This document shows positions 25,187 through 36,559 of a DNA stretch of 64,000 nucleotides, piece by piece; position 1 is the first letter of the stretch; every line of letters begins with the position of its first letter. This DNA comes from Hsuehochloa calcarea (lineage: Eukaryota; Streptophyta; Magnoliopsida; Poales; Poaceae), in contig CM070599.1 of the NCBI GenBank assembly GCA_036346395.1, positions 12,143,232 to 12,207,231 on the forward strand, read 5' to 3'. The notes beneath the pieces were generated by a model, which did not search any database, had not been told where the DNA came from, and saw nothing but the letters and a program-made list of their open reading frames with translations. The position numbers and the translations under genes are program-made.

Positions 25187-26940
25187 TGACTCTCGGTTTT
25201 GCTCTCTGGGAGAGCTTGGGGTGGTTTGTCCTTACGGACTGTTGTGAGGGGGAGCTATGTGCTACTACGGTATTATATTATATTTATACTATTACTCCTT
25301 TCTGGTTGCATTTCTTTTAATATTTTGGGTCGAAGTCCTTCCAGCATAGGTTAGAGTGGTTCTCTTGCCAAATTGCTTTGACTACTAATTCTTATCTTGT
25401 GCTTCTAGGATGCTTCTTATTAGCTGTCTCTTCTCTAAGTAGAGCTTACTCACTTCTTATAGGTTCTAGCAGGGGTCGGGCCACCCTTGGGTAGACAGGG
25501 ACGATGTTTGCTCCTTAGTATATGAGTTGTTCGGTGATAGTCCTAGAATCATATGGGGTAGATAAGAACACATCTGAGCGATAGTTTTCTCTATATCTTT
25601 CTATGCTCTAAAGGATCGCCTTTTTCATTTTTCTTATCAGATTCTCGTTTTTGTTCCTTTGGTTCAGGGGGAGTTCTTCTTGGTTATTCCATTTCTTAAA
25701 TTTGTCATAACTCAACCTGAATTAAAAGATGCATCTCATTATGAAGGGTATCTGGTTTTTCGTGCATTTCATCCTGCATTGCATTATATTCAAATGGAGC
25801 CCTGTTTATTATCCCTTATGATCTGTGGTCACTGTTTTACATCTTGCCATGATTTATGCTAAACTGCTAGATCTATCATGACTTTTTATGTGTAGTTTAG
25901 TCTCTGCCTTGCTAAGGTGATTAAAAAATGCTAAACTTGAATTAAAATCTTGTCATGATAGCTCTTGAGACTAGTCTGGTTGAAGCTATCCTTTTATGAT
26001 TTTCGCCATGTCAAGTAGGCTGAGTTGAGTCTTGTATCTCCTTTGAACTTTTGAGTAAGCTATGTCAGTTTGTTAAGAAAACTTGACTTATCTTTAAAAT
26101 CGCTGGTCTAAAAACTTCAAAAGCAAAAATGATCTCTTTTGTGCGAAAAACTGATCTCACCAAATCTTTCTCATGAGACTGCTTGCCATTGCACTAGGCA
26201 TGAACTCAGGGGGAGCCTTGGATGACCTAAGATCACCTCCTTAAGTCTGTTGCTTGGAGTGGTCGCATAAGGCTTGGGATCTAGCACATGGTTACAATTT
26301 GAAAAATGGTTGAAGCTCAGGAGGCGTTGTGGATGGCACCTCCGAGTTACGAGATAAAATGAGTCTAAAATTCTTAAAAGACCAAGTTCGATAAGCTCTC
26401 TTCAAAAGCATTCGATATGAGTCTTCTTGGTTCAACTTAGATTATTTGACATGGCTTGTATCATCCTTGGATACCTTTAGCTAGACTGCAATCTTGGTTT
26501 AATTGACTTGCAAAAGAATTGGATCATTAATCAGATTATTGATTTTCTATCTTACCTATTCTATACATCAATTGTCATGATCTTGATAGCATTCTTCTGT
26601 GTTATGGCTTGGTGTAATTCTCTAATAGTCATTTTGGATAATCTACATGGCTCTTAATGCTTAAAATGAACATCATATAGCCTTTTCCTCCCTTTTCTAC
26701 ATCTTGATGATTTTATTGCCAAAGGGGGAGAATTTTGGAGAGAAAAAGCCTTCTGGAGAAAAGCCTTGAGTTTTGTGCGAAAATTGCTCTTTCATCTCAT
26801 CTCAAGTTTTTTCTCTTTTGTCAACATGGTCTTGAGCTTAACTACTCTCGTTTAGACCTTGGTTGATTTTAAACTCAAACTCATCTTATGCTTTTTCGGT
26901 GATTGTCAATATACTCATCAAGGGGGAGATTGAGAGACCA
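25187..26940 (+). other. Post-pol tail with five polypurine tracts
   Basis: About 1.75 kb between the pol end and the 3' LTR has no long frame. GGGGGAG tracts occur at about 25246, 25675, 26207, 26721 and 26931; the last directly precedes the LTR and is the working tract. Multiple tracts after pol are a known Sirevirus hallmark. A short open frame at 25659-25862 shows no domain. Confidence 0.8.
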
Positions 26941-28555
26941 TGTGAGAGGTCCTCCATTCTGAGTGATGAGTATTTGACAGCTTGTTAAATGTTTGAAAGT
27001 TGAGTTTTTCGGTTTGGACTGTTTCTGTGCTGAAACAGGATAATCGGAACTACCGCTGTGTATGTCGCGGAAGTTCCGATAATCGGAACTACCGGCGTTG
27101 GAAATAGGAACTTCCGATTAACACAGGTTTTGAGTTGGTGAAGAAATCGGAACTTCCGCACCTGGGGTAGCGGAGTGTCCGATAAAACTGACGTTGAGTG
27201 TTCCTCTGAGACGATAATCGGATTTGAAAAATTAGAAAGGCGGATGTTCCGAAGATCGGAAGTTCCGCAATGTTAAGCACGGAACTTCCGATAATCCTGA
27301 CAAGTGCGGACGTTCCGGAAATCGGAACTTCCGCTGTGGTAAGTGCGGAACTTCTGATTGTGTCCAGAACTGTGCAGAGAAGGATAATTTGTGTTTTTGA
27401 TTTTGTATGAGTTTGAGTCTTATACAAATGTTGATGCTATGATATTGTGCAATGCTATGTGATGTGTTTTTGTCTGTGTTGATTGCGCAGGACATCGAGG
27501 CGAAGTCGTGGCGAGACACGAGGTGATCGGACTAAGCGCAGCGCGTTGAGGTCGAAGCGGTCGGGATGTGTCGAAGACGGCGTGAATCTTGAGGTGGTTG
27601 CGTGTCAAAGACAGCAAGGCGCACGGAGGCTTCGGAAGATGTGCAAGGGCGAAGCGGTATTTTCGCAAAGCGGCACAAGTGGAGGCGGTTCCGTTCGGTG
27701 TAGCGGGCTTAATGGGTTGGAGGCCCATTAAGCAAAGGCTATAAATAGAGCTGAACCCTGTTGTTAGGGTTAGACTTTGAGAGAGAAAATTAGGGTTAGC
27801 TCTAGCTAAAGGTTTTGTTTTGCTTTTTGAGAGGTTGTTGGTTTGGAGAGAATGAACTGAAAATCCTTGTAATCATTCCTCTGTGTTTCCTCTGTAATCT
27901 TTTGATCTCTATCAATGAAACTCTGAGGTTTTTGATTACTTGTTTGTGCCTCTCTTATTCCCTTCCTGTTCTTGTTGAATATTTAGGGTTTTGATATATC
28001 TTTTGATTCGTTCTATGAAATAGCTTGAAACTTGATATCTAGAGTCGTTTTGATATTGCTATTGCATTCTCAAAGTTTCATGAGCTAAGAATTTGAGAAT
28101 CTCGTTTATTGTGAGTTTTGGTCTTTCTTGCCCCTTCTTCAAGAAATCCGTTTTTGGCTTGATTATTGAATCTTTGTTTGCGATTCTTCTCCATAAGGTC
28201 AAGATGGTGTTTAGGATGATGTCCTGTGAAACTTGACCTGAGAAGAGCATTCAAGATTTAGCATTTTAGATTTTTGGGAAAAACCCGAGCGCACTGTTCT
28301 TCGGTCAGGACAATCGGAAGTTCCGATTGTCCAAGGCGGAACTACCGCAGGCGGAACTTCCGCACTAACCCCGGAACTACGAGTGTGGGGTAGAATCGAG
28401 CTTCCGATTTTTGTGAATGCATGAAACATGTTTTAGTTCTCTGATTTTGTTTTACTCTTCTTGAGAGGGTTTTGTAGATCTTGTTTAAATACATTAAAGG
28501 GGAGTTCTTAATTTTAAGGCACCATTCACCCCCCCTCTGTTGCCATTTCGGTCCT

Positions 28556-28558
<3 letters not shown>
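26941..28558 (+). repeat. 3' LTR of the Sirevirus-like element
   Basis: It is 1,618 bp and pairs with 3339-4952, including the TATA box at about 27738 and the GGAACTTCCG clusters. Differences from the 5' LTR are mostly CTG, CAG or CGG in one copy against CG in the other. Confidence 0.92.

Positions 28559-28632
<74 letters not shown>
28559..28632. repeat. (AT)n microsatellite
   Basis: About 36 AT units directly abut the 3' LTR end. They produce long Tyr-Ile open frames on both strands, which are not genes. Confidence 0.97.
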
Positions 28633-28634
<2 letters not shown>

Positions 28635-29460
28635 TCATGCGGGTTGGAGTTGGAGTTGTACACGAGACGGTTAATTCCGGGGAGTCTTTTCCGTTTTCGA
28701 AGTGGAGTCCAAATCGGTTGGGAAAGGGAGGTATGTGTGCGGCAGAACAAATAAAAGCTAGGGGCCGGATGCCTTTTAGCAGCGAGGTTTGAGGGGAGCA
28801 GGGTGGTTGGCTGGAGAGCTGGTAGGCGCGGCGGCCGAGACAAGAAACTTTTTCTGGTTGCGGCTGTGCAGGCGGCGTGGAGCAACAGGGCTCGGGAGCC
28901 ACGATCAGGCGCAGGGTCAGCCGAGAAAACGTGTTTGTGTATGCATGCATAGCTACTAAACACATATATATCATTAGGTTCCTATGTGAGGTGACAGTGC
29001 ATGATATTTTCCTGTGATCTTCGTATGCATAGGCTTTTGATGAGGTGAGTGCTTGCTGCTTCAATTCTTTGTGTATCACGTGAGATTGCTACAGCTAGTA
29101 GTAATTAGGTGTGATCTTTGGGCTAGTATATGCATACATTATTTTTGACGGTACTAGATGCGCGTGTGTCAGAGGCAATGCAATTCCCTCGTCTCTTGCT
29201 ACCGGCAGCCGTGACTTTACATTGAAAGGTAGTTTTTTTACTAGCGTATTGGTGCTACAGTAGACATAGGTTATTGTTTTGCTCGGTACACAAGTTTAGT
29301 ACAGTATTAGAATATATATATATATATACGTTGTCTTTTGTCTTTGTGGTATTATTGTGTTGACAGGTTGGAAAATCAGAAGACAGTAGATTTGAAGAAA
29401 AAGTCTCCACTACGAACTACAATCATTCACCCCCCTCTGATTGTCGTTAATGATCCTACA
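28633..29460. other. Spacer ending in a probable Sirevirus-like LTR terminus
   Basis: No gene is seen. The last ~60 bp (CATTCACCCCCCTCTGATTG through CCTACA) closely resemble the end of the Sirevirus-like LTR at 4920-4952 and are followed by a primer site, so at least the right end is an LTR terminus. Its start was not found. A short (AT)n run lies at about 29310-29327. Confidence 0.5.
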
Positions 29461-29987
29461 AGTGGTATCAGAGCAGGTTTATTTTTCTAATTGATCTTAA
29501 CAGGTGATTAGAAAACATGTCAACGGATAGGTATTCCACAAAACCTTATGTTTTCGATGGTGTTGATTTTCAGTATTGAAAAGCGAAGATGGAGGCATAT
29601 ATTCAAGCTCAAGGCTTTGCAATATGGGAGAAGGTCTACAAGCCTTATCAAGTGCCTGAGAACGATGTTGTGTCAATAGAAAATATAGCACAAGTGGAGG
29701 CAAATAGCAAGGCAAGGAACATGATAATTCAAGGACTAGGAAGGAGTGATTTTGATCGTGTTGTGCATCTTAAATCCGCACATGAGGTATGGAAAGCATT
29801 ATGTGACTATCATGAGGGTTCATCTACTATTAAAGAGGTACGTCAAGATATGTACAAAAAGGATTACATGCGTTTTGAGATGAAACCTGGTGAATCAATA
29901 GATGATTTCTTTGCTCGCTTTAATAAAATTCTTAGTAACCTACGTGTTGTTAATGTTACTTATGCTGATGCTGAAAATGCAAGTTGA
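29461..29987 (+). pseudogene. gag: Truncated gag of a second Sirevirus-like element
   Basis: A primer site TGGTATCAGAGC at 29463-29474 is followed by a gag start at 29517 (MSTDRYSTKPYVFDG). The frame is open for about 156 codons except for one stop in FQY*KAKMEAY, at 29577-29579, where the paralogous gag at 5009 has Trp. It continues through VWKALCDYHEGSSTIKEVRQ and GESIDDFFARFNKIL, then ends abruptly at 29984. The remaining gag and all of pol are absent. It is better preserved in frame than the 5009 copy. Confidence 0.88.
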
Positions 29988-31274
29988 AGTTTTTTTAATT
30001 GGCCTGGTAGGGATATTACTTCGCTGATTCAGCAAGGCTCACCAACTAGACTTAGTTGGAGAATTTAATTATATTTCCATAAAGTCTAAGAACATATTAT
30101 TTGGACTCCTGTACTAATAGATATGGATTTTTGAAGTTGACTGTCCACCGAGGGGATAGATCGATGTTTAGGAGTTTGGGGTCGGGATCGAGTTAGGAGT
30201 TTTGCAAGTCCATGGTTGTTGTTATATAGGTTGTTTTGATTATTTCTTGTGTCTTAGCATGTGTTATAAGCTGTTATTCGGTGGTGGACCATTGCGGGAG
30301 CGACTCATTTCATACACCCTCGTTCTCTCGTGGTTAAGGCAAGTCTGTGAGTGGTAAATTGTGTGTGATCATTTGTTTATGTGTACTATGCTATGAGTAT
30401 ATTATGTTAATCATGGATGCTCGAATGTTATGGACAATAATGCCCGTAAATGCTAGAAGTATGCGTAAGTTTCATGTATGCATGATGATTTAAAGAATTG
30501 ACCATGTGCATCATGATATCATATTGGAGGCATGGTCACGTGGTGATCAAGCATTAATCGAGGTCCCCATCATGAATATGATGGGCTTTTGGGTCCCCAT
30601 ACTTGTGGAGTATGGGCTAAGGTCCATGTGCTAGAAGGCACAGGCATGGGTGTGCATCGACGGATGCACACTCCGCAATACCGGTATATGCAAAAGAGAG
30701 AATGAAAAGTGCATTTGAACAGTTTGCATCGCATAAGCATGAGACATATTTCTTGTTGGGTTACGTGGATGGATGTTGTTAAGTACAGTTGTGTTGGCTA
30801 TTGTCTTGCTATTTGTATTTTGCTGAGTCTTGGACTCACTCTTGCTGATGTTGTGTTTTTAGGTATCTCGTTTGCAGACGGCATGCATGGGAGGGAGTAG
30901 GGTTGCTTTGGTTGCACTCACTACCACATATTCTTGAAAAGATAATTATCATGTAGACCATACCTTTATAACAAGCAAACTGCTTAAGGATTAACTTTGG
31001 CTATACTTGAATGCATTGGTTTATTTGTAATAATGATAGTGGTAAATTTTAATTATGCTTGCTTATGCTTTAGCTGAGTAGATTATTTATGAATGCTTCG
31101 ATGAACTTTGGATGTTGAAATAGTGCTAATTTTAAAAGCATCTATTGGAATCTCCGGTAAACTTGGTTATACAAAGGAGGTTCTGCCGAATTTTTTTTGT
31201 AGTGTCTTGGATTTGTATTTGTGATATTATTATTTTAGTAGCATTCCAGGCTCATGTTGGGCTGGGGTGTTACA
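29985..31274 (+). mobile_element. Probable solo LTR interrupting the gag fragment
   Basis: The block starts TGAAGTTT exactly where gag homology ends and finishes GGGTGTTACA, a typical gypsy LTR end in the plus direction. No primer site, gag or pol is attached. Flanking pentamers (CAAGT and CGGGT) do not match, so the solo-LTR reading depends on the TG...CA ends and internal style. Confidence 0.45.
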
Positions 31275-33487
31275 CGGGTGGGCCGCAGGCAGATGGGCCA
31301 AGTTCAGTATGATTACAAAGCCCAAGTTGGCCCAAACAAGTGATATAACATCTTCTTTTCATGATTGCGATCAGTCCAGAAGGAATTTAGAGGTGTGGCT
31401 AGATCCGTTGGAAAGGTCTCGGAATAAACTTTTCAACAAGCCCAAGATCACCCGAATCGGATTTCGTTTACAAAAGTTACACCTGTTTTATGTTGGTGCT
31501 GTCAGGCTGATTCCGAACTGATCTGACCAAAATGTATCCAGCTTGAACTCCTGCTTGGCACATGTAGTAGCACCATGGCATGTACACATAGTACCATGGC
31601 ATGTAGACGTAGCACCATGGCATGTAGACGTAGCTCAATCCAATTGGGTAATATGGCATTGCATTAGCCGAAAGTCCAATTGGAGAAGATGTTGGTGAAG
31701 TACAGGAAGTAGAGGATGCAGTGCAGCAGGTTGAAGCAGTGGTTGTATCCTTAGGGTCGATGTCCTCATCACTATCCTTCACTCCCGTGAAGTTCCTACT
31801 GAAGTAGGTTTTTTATCTGGATTAGTCATGTAACATTACTCACCGACCTCACCGGAATAGTCACATGGCTTTTCACCAACCTGGCTTGTGCAACTCCTAT
31901 CATGATGCATGCAAATGATGCAACATATTTTCATTATCCAATATCATCATTACCATATCATGTCATCAACATATCATGTCATAGCATCATAATGCTATAT
32001 CATTGTCATGATTATATTATGGAATTTAAATAACCATAAATAAATGTCGTGGCAAGTTAATTGCAAAGACAAGGGTAAACAAACTGATGTCTACCGCTCT
32101 ACCATGCACCTACCCTTTAGCCACGAAAGTCAGAACGATACAAAGGTGGCACCAAACTCAAAGCAACATTCCCAGGACAAAGATCAATAATTCACATCAA
32201 AACATGCCACAACAGTACACAAACATCAAGCAACTCAATTCGCTCCTTAACACAAACCCGAATTAACCCATCTTCACCGGACAACATACCCACCGCCCCG
32301 GTGACTTCTAGTCCTGGAATACAAATATAGCAACCTCTATATTTTCTGGAATCTACACCAAATTTTATACAGTTTCCAAGTTATGAAAATTCTATGATTA
32401 CACCATCTATTTCTCCGTTTTTAGCCCTGATGGTTAATATGGAACTTTACAGAACAACATAAATCACAATTTTATAACTATTTTTCTACCACAGGAAAAC
32501 TAGCAAACAATACCACTTCTAGAAATATAGAGAATTATATAACTAAACCTACTTATGACCACGATTTAATTCTACCATCTACTGCACGTAAAACATCAAT
32601 CTACACAACTGCTATTAACTGCGATGGAGTTCTGGACAACAGTACGTCAGAGGCCATAACTTTTCAACCACTTACCCAAATTTAATGGTCTTGAACTATC
32701 TAGAAATCTTAGGAAATTATCTACAACTTTCCTAGCATGACAAAGTTATGAAAATGAACGGAGATACCTTAAAACTCTCACACAAGGTTCCGCAGTACAA
32801 TTAATCGAAATAGGACATAACGAATTACCAGATTCCCAAGATTAATCTACTCTAAACCTTGAATAAACATCAATCTAACATTAAAGAAAAGTTGTCCAGA
32901 TAGTTACCCTACGAAATTGGACGATGAAAAATGTTGGATCGCGAAGCCCTAGTTTCCCCCCTTATCTTCCTTATTCTTCTTCCTTGCTGACCTTCACTTT
33001 CCTTGCCGATCCTTCTCTTCCTAGCCTTCTTTCTTCTCCCTTGATCGTCTTTTGGTCGATAGTAGCACTAACAGCAAAGGCAGCTGGTGGCCAGTGGCAG
33101 CACTTGGCTTGGCAAGGCAAGCTAGCGTGGCAGAGCTTGTGGTGTGCGACAAAGAAGTGGCAGGAGTGGCAAGGGGTGCGGCAGGGTTGGCAGAGGGCAC
33201 GACAAGGTTGGCAGTAAGGAGGCTGGTGGCTAGGGTTTGGCACAGGGGTTGGAGGGCAGAAGGCAGGCGTTGGAGGTTGGCAGGGGCGCAACAGAGGGCT
33301 AGGCACTAGGATTTTGGGGGTAGCCCCCCACCCCTCTTGCCTTCTTATGTGGCAGCAGGCCCTCCCCTTGTCGAGTACACCTTGGACTCGGCTTGGGGCT
33401 TGGGCTAGCCCACTCCCTCTTCCCTAACTCTTCTCATTCCTTTAATATTCTTCATAATATCTTTTAATTAAAATGGGTTATTACAGT
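31275..33487 (-). mobile_element. LTR-retrotransposon-derived sequence, minus orientation, boundaries unclear
   Basis: The right end, AATGGGTTATTACAG, reads TGTAATAACCC on the minus strand, an LTR start of gypsy type. The interior (32000-33400) has the AT-rich then GC-rich layout of grass gypsy LTRs, with TGG-rich sequence at about 33085-33300. I cannot place the other end and saw no pol motif. A 306-bp open frame at 31477-31782 (minus) is Ser/Thr-rich and partly made of a 21-bp repeat. Confidence 0.4.
31556..31626. repeat. 21-bp minisatellite, three copies
   Basis: The unit is close to GTAGCACCATGGCATGTAGAC, repeated three times with few changes. Read on the minus strand it gives a seven-residue YVYMPWC repeat. 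Confidence 0.85.
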
Positions 33488-34299
33488 TTCAGATATGGCG
33501 GCGCCCACTCATAAAATGGACTCTATATATGAAAGTTATGGACTTTTTAATACATGTATTTCTGGATATGCCGAACCGAATCCGAGTTGACTTCAAATCT
33601 TCATATATTTGATTTCCTTGTTTGGGTGGATGCAAATCTGTATGAAATAAGAAAAGAAAACCTTCTCAACCTTTAGGAAGTCTGGTATGGTCAGATATCA
33701 CCAATAAGTGTCTTGCCATACATAGATTCATTATGTTTGGCAACTCTCGTGTCATGTTCTGGATAGCTCGTGCAACATCCAATCAACTCCCCATAACGTT
33801 GTGTAGAAAACTCAAATCATGTATTGTTTGATCTGATGGAAAATTAGATTTGATAAGCTTTTGAAATATATGTATTGTGCACGCTTGAACCTTCTAACTA
33901 CGCCATCTTTTGTTGGTGCGCAACATCGCCTCCTTTCTTCCCTTGAATGCCCAGTATGTTCCTTTCTTTCCCTTGTGTTGTTGGCCCCTACCTCCGACAC
34001 CTCCCTCTGGGTTCCAACTCCATGCAGCTCTTGAACAACAACTCCCTCATTATTCTCCAAACTCCTCTCTTTGAAATCAAAGCATAAGAAAAGAAACACT
34101 ATTAGCTAGTATGGGGTTCTCATCAATAACATTATTAGGAACAACTAGAAAGAAATTCACCTCAATGTTAAGCTGCTTTGCACAAGCTTCACCTACTTGC
34201 TCTTCAGCTCTTTTTATTTGCTCATGTTGTTCTGAGGTACTCGATGGATTAAAAATAATATATGGAACAACTTAGCTATGGTTGTCCGCATCATTGCAC
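33488..34299. other. Spacer without recognised features
   Basis: Mixed-composition DNA. Short frames (for example 33812-34099 on the minus strand) show no domain. No LTR, TIR or RNA gene was recognised. Confidence 0.5.
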
Positions 34300-34706
34300 G
34301 TCACAAAAAAAGTCACTCTTTTGTGACCAGAGATTACTTGTTAAGGATAGTTTGAAGTTAAGTCATTTTAAGTAAAATCGTTAGAGTTTTAAACTTTGTC
34401 ACTCTTTTGTGATGAACAACCAGCTAAGGATATCCGCGTCACTGCATGTATCCCAAAAAAAAGTCACTCTTTTGTGATCAGAGATTACTTGTTAAGGATA
34501 GTTTAGAGTTAAGTCATTTTAAGTAAAATCGTTATTTTTAGACGTTGGTTGTCACTCTTTTATGCGTGGAGGGTACTTGTTTAGGATAGTTTATAGTTAG
34601 TCATTTCAAGTAAAATCGTTAAGTTAAGACAGTTAAGAGTTAGTTATTTCAAGTAAAATCGTTAAGGATAGTTTAGAATTAGTCGTTTAAAGTCAAATCG
34701 TTAAGG
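34300..34706. repeat. Degenerate direct repeats around GTCACTCTTTTGTGA and AAGTAAAATCGTTA
   Basis: GTCACTCTTTTGTGA-type words recur at about 34311, 34399, 34463 and 34550. The module GGATAGTTTA(G)AGTTAAGTCATTTTAAGTAAAATCGTTA recurs at least five times with drift, shrinking to ~55-bp spacing on the right. The array runs up to the tRNA-like block. Confidence 0.75.
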
Positions 34707-34713
34707 AGGTTTT

Positions 34714-34872
34714 TCTCCAGTGAGAATCGAACTCGCTAACTTTCGCTTCGTAAGCGAACGGACTACACTATGCGAACTCGCTAACTTTCGCTTCGTAAGC
34801 GAACGGACTACACTATGCGAACTCGCTAACTTTTGCTTAGTAAGCGAACGGACTACATTACGCTACGGAGGC
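34714..34872 (-). tRNA. tRNA-Arg(ACG)-like relic expanded into three 45-bp units
   Basis: On the minus strand the block begins GCCTCCGTAGCGTAATG, close to the acceptor and D-arm start of plant tRNA-Arg(ACG), and ends GCGAGTTCGATTCTCACTGG, a T arm with a canonical TTCGATT loop and a CTCC/GGAG acceptor pairing. Between them, 34731-34865 holds three 45-bp units, two identical. Each identical unit has a perfect 5-bp anticodon stem (TTCGC/GCGAA) around the loop TTACGAA, anticodon ACG, and a five-base variable region AGTTA. The D arm is degenerate and the repeats break the cloverleaf, so it should not be a working tRNA. The inference rests on recalled tRNA consensus. Confidence 0.45.
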
Positions 34873-34898
34873 ATTGACTTCTATCTGAGTCATGTAGT

Positions 34899-35339
34899 TG
34901 TTGGGTTGATCTCGCGGCTAACTGCCAAGACCGAGATTCACGGGGGTTTTTTGCCCACTCGCGCCCTGATCGGGGGCGCAGCCAACAACATGGCTTTGGT
35001 CCCGTTCACCTGCGCTATAAGAAAGAAAAGGGGGCTCGGCAGGCTAGTGCGTGTGCGTTTGGTTCTAGCCGAAGAATACCCCAAACAACCCGATCTATCA
35101 AGAGCGCACAGGTGAGCGAAGACTGGAAGCCGGAGGTTGACATTGTCACCCTCAAGCCGCCGTCATCATCAGTCGACCTCACCCCTCTCCTGCCTCGACG
35201 CCGACTGACCTTAAGCCTCAATGGCATCTTCAGGATCAGGTATATAATCATGTTTCCGCACTAACATTTTCTAGGTGTTCATTTATGTGCTAGGGTTAAT
35301 CTTGTTTCAGTTCAAGTCAGTAGTTCAGATTTTGTAACA
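34899..35339 (+). repeat. 5' LTR of the complete copia element
   Basis: 441 bp, TG...CA ends. It is repeated at 40849-41284 and again at 43236-43676. A possible TATA box (GGTATATAATC) lies near 35238. Confidence 0.95.
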
Positions 35340-35340
35340 A

Positions 35341-35352
35341 TGGTATCAGAGC
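35341..35352 (+). other. Primer-binding site of the copia element
   Basis: TGGTATCAGAGC lies one base after the 5' LTR, the initiator methionine tRNA type. Confidence 0.93.
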
Positions 35353-36559
35353 CTTACCTAGTGCTTTTTGAACCCTATTAGTCCCGATTAGATCTACCTC
35401 ATACCCGGATCTAACCATCAGTGTCTACTACTCGCTCAGATCTCAGATCCGGGGCTCGGTTATAGCACTTAGAAGGAGGGGATGAAACCCTAATGAAATC
35501 ACGAAAATCCCCAAAGTCAGAAACCCCGAATCGGAAGAGGCGGCGAACACTTACGGTTTTTGGGAGATCTAGAGTCTTCTCCGGTCTCGGGCGCCGCCGT
35601 AGCTCCACTCGACGACTGCGCGCGCGACCTCGGTCGCACGCACGCGCGCGGCGAGGAGAGCGCGCGGCGCCGCCTCTTGATGCGCCGCCGCCTCCGCTCC
35701 GCTCGCTTGCGCTTCTTTGCGCCATCGGCGATGGAGCCGCTGCGGCCGCTCCTCGCCCGCGCGTCTCTCGCCGCCGTTTTCGCTCGCGCCGCGCGGAGAT
35801 TTCGGAGGAGACGAACGAATGTAAATTAGGTTTAGGGTTTCCGATTTCATCGGTTTTTATATCACGCTGCTGTCGATCTTGGCCGTCCATTTCAATCCGA
35901 CGTCTCGCGTGAATCTTTCGGCCGGCGGTGTTAAAACGGGCGTGATCTTGGCCGAACGTTCGGATCCGACGGTTCAAATGCGTCCTTTCGTTTTCATCAG
36001 CCGAAGTGGGCCGGGCGACCGCGCACGAACGCAGGCCGAGCAGGCCGTTCGGCTTGGGCCGAAGGAAGGCCGTCACAGGAACAGTGTTTAGGCCGAACAG
36101 TATCTTTCTCCATTTTCTATGATTAAGTGATTTTAGTTTAGTTTTTGTGCGCTGTTTAATCTAATGTTCATTACTCAACTGTGTGATGCTGCACAGTAGC
36201 TTTTCATTTTGTAAAGTGGTTTTATGATTAAGTTTTATTATTATTATTTATTTTGTGATAATTGCTCATGTTTCGGTATAAATTCGGTCTCTGATTAAAA
36301 TTGAACCAACGAGATATTTTAATTAGAGAATTTTATGATTTATTTTGGCATTATGTATACACATGATTACATACTGACCAACGTTGTTTGTAGTCATGTG
36401 TCGCCACATTAATTGTTAAAGTTCTTTTTTATTTTTGCCCAACGGTGATATAAACTAGAACTGCAATTTTGCATGTTATTAATCAGACCAACGTAGGGTT
36501 AATTGCATGCAATACTTTTATGCTATTTCTAATTTTTTCTGTATTTTAATGTTCAGCAA
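35353..36559 (+). other. Long GC-rich leader of the copia element
   Basis: About 1.2 kb between primer site and gag. 35490-36090 is very GC-rich and gives long open frames on both strands (for example 35411-36076 minus) that look compositional: Arg/Ala/Ser-rich, no domain. It contains the GGCCGAACGTTCGGATCCGA palindromic word type also found in the gypsy LTRs. 36100-36550 is AT-rich. Confidence 0.6.

Larger units (their letters stand above)
3339..28558 (+). mobile_element. Sirevirus-like Ty1/copia element, split by a nested gypsy element
   Basis: Two LTRs of about 1.6 kb (3339-4952 and 26941-28558) flank gag, protease, integrase, reverse transcriptase and RNase H in copia order. The Sirevirus assignment rests on the long LTRs, a coiled-coil gag extension with a second zinc knuckle, a 1.75-kb tail after pol with five GGGGGAG tracts, and repeated short palindromes in the LTRs. 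A gypsy element is inserted in the integrase. Removing 8569-22905 leaves about 10.9 kb. The 5-bp flanks (CGGCT left, CTATA right) do not match, so no target duplication is visible. The 3' LTR abuts an AT microsatellite. Most frames are broken, so the copy looks inactive as sequenced. Confidence 0.88.

Noticed and set aside
28342..29079. Long open frames with Tyr-Ile repeats on both strands
   Set aside because: They are produced by the (AT)n microsatellite and adjacent spacer; no domain or codon bias.
29975..31280. Firm solo-LTR call with target duplication
   Set aside because: The flanking pentamers CAAGT and CGGGT do not match, so only a moderate-confidence LTR call is given.
34720..35115. 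Plus-strand protein with 15-residue ELANFRFVSERTTL-type repeats
   Set aside because: The repeat is the 45-bp unit of a tRNA-like sequence on the other strand and runs into an LTR; a real protein is unlikely.
35411..36091. Overlapping Arg/Ala-rich frames up to 221 residues
   Set aside because: They lie in the GC-rich leader of a copia element, overlap on both strands and match no known domain.
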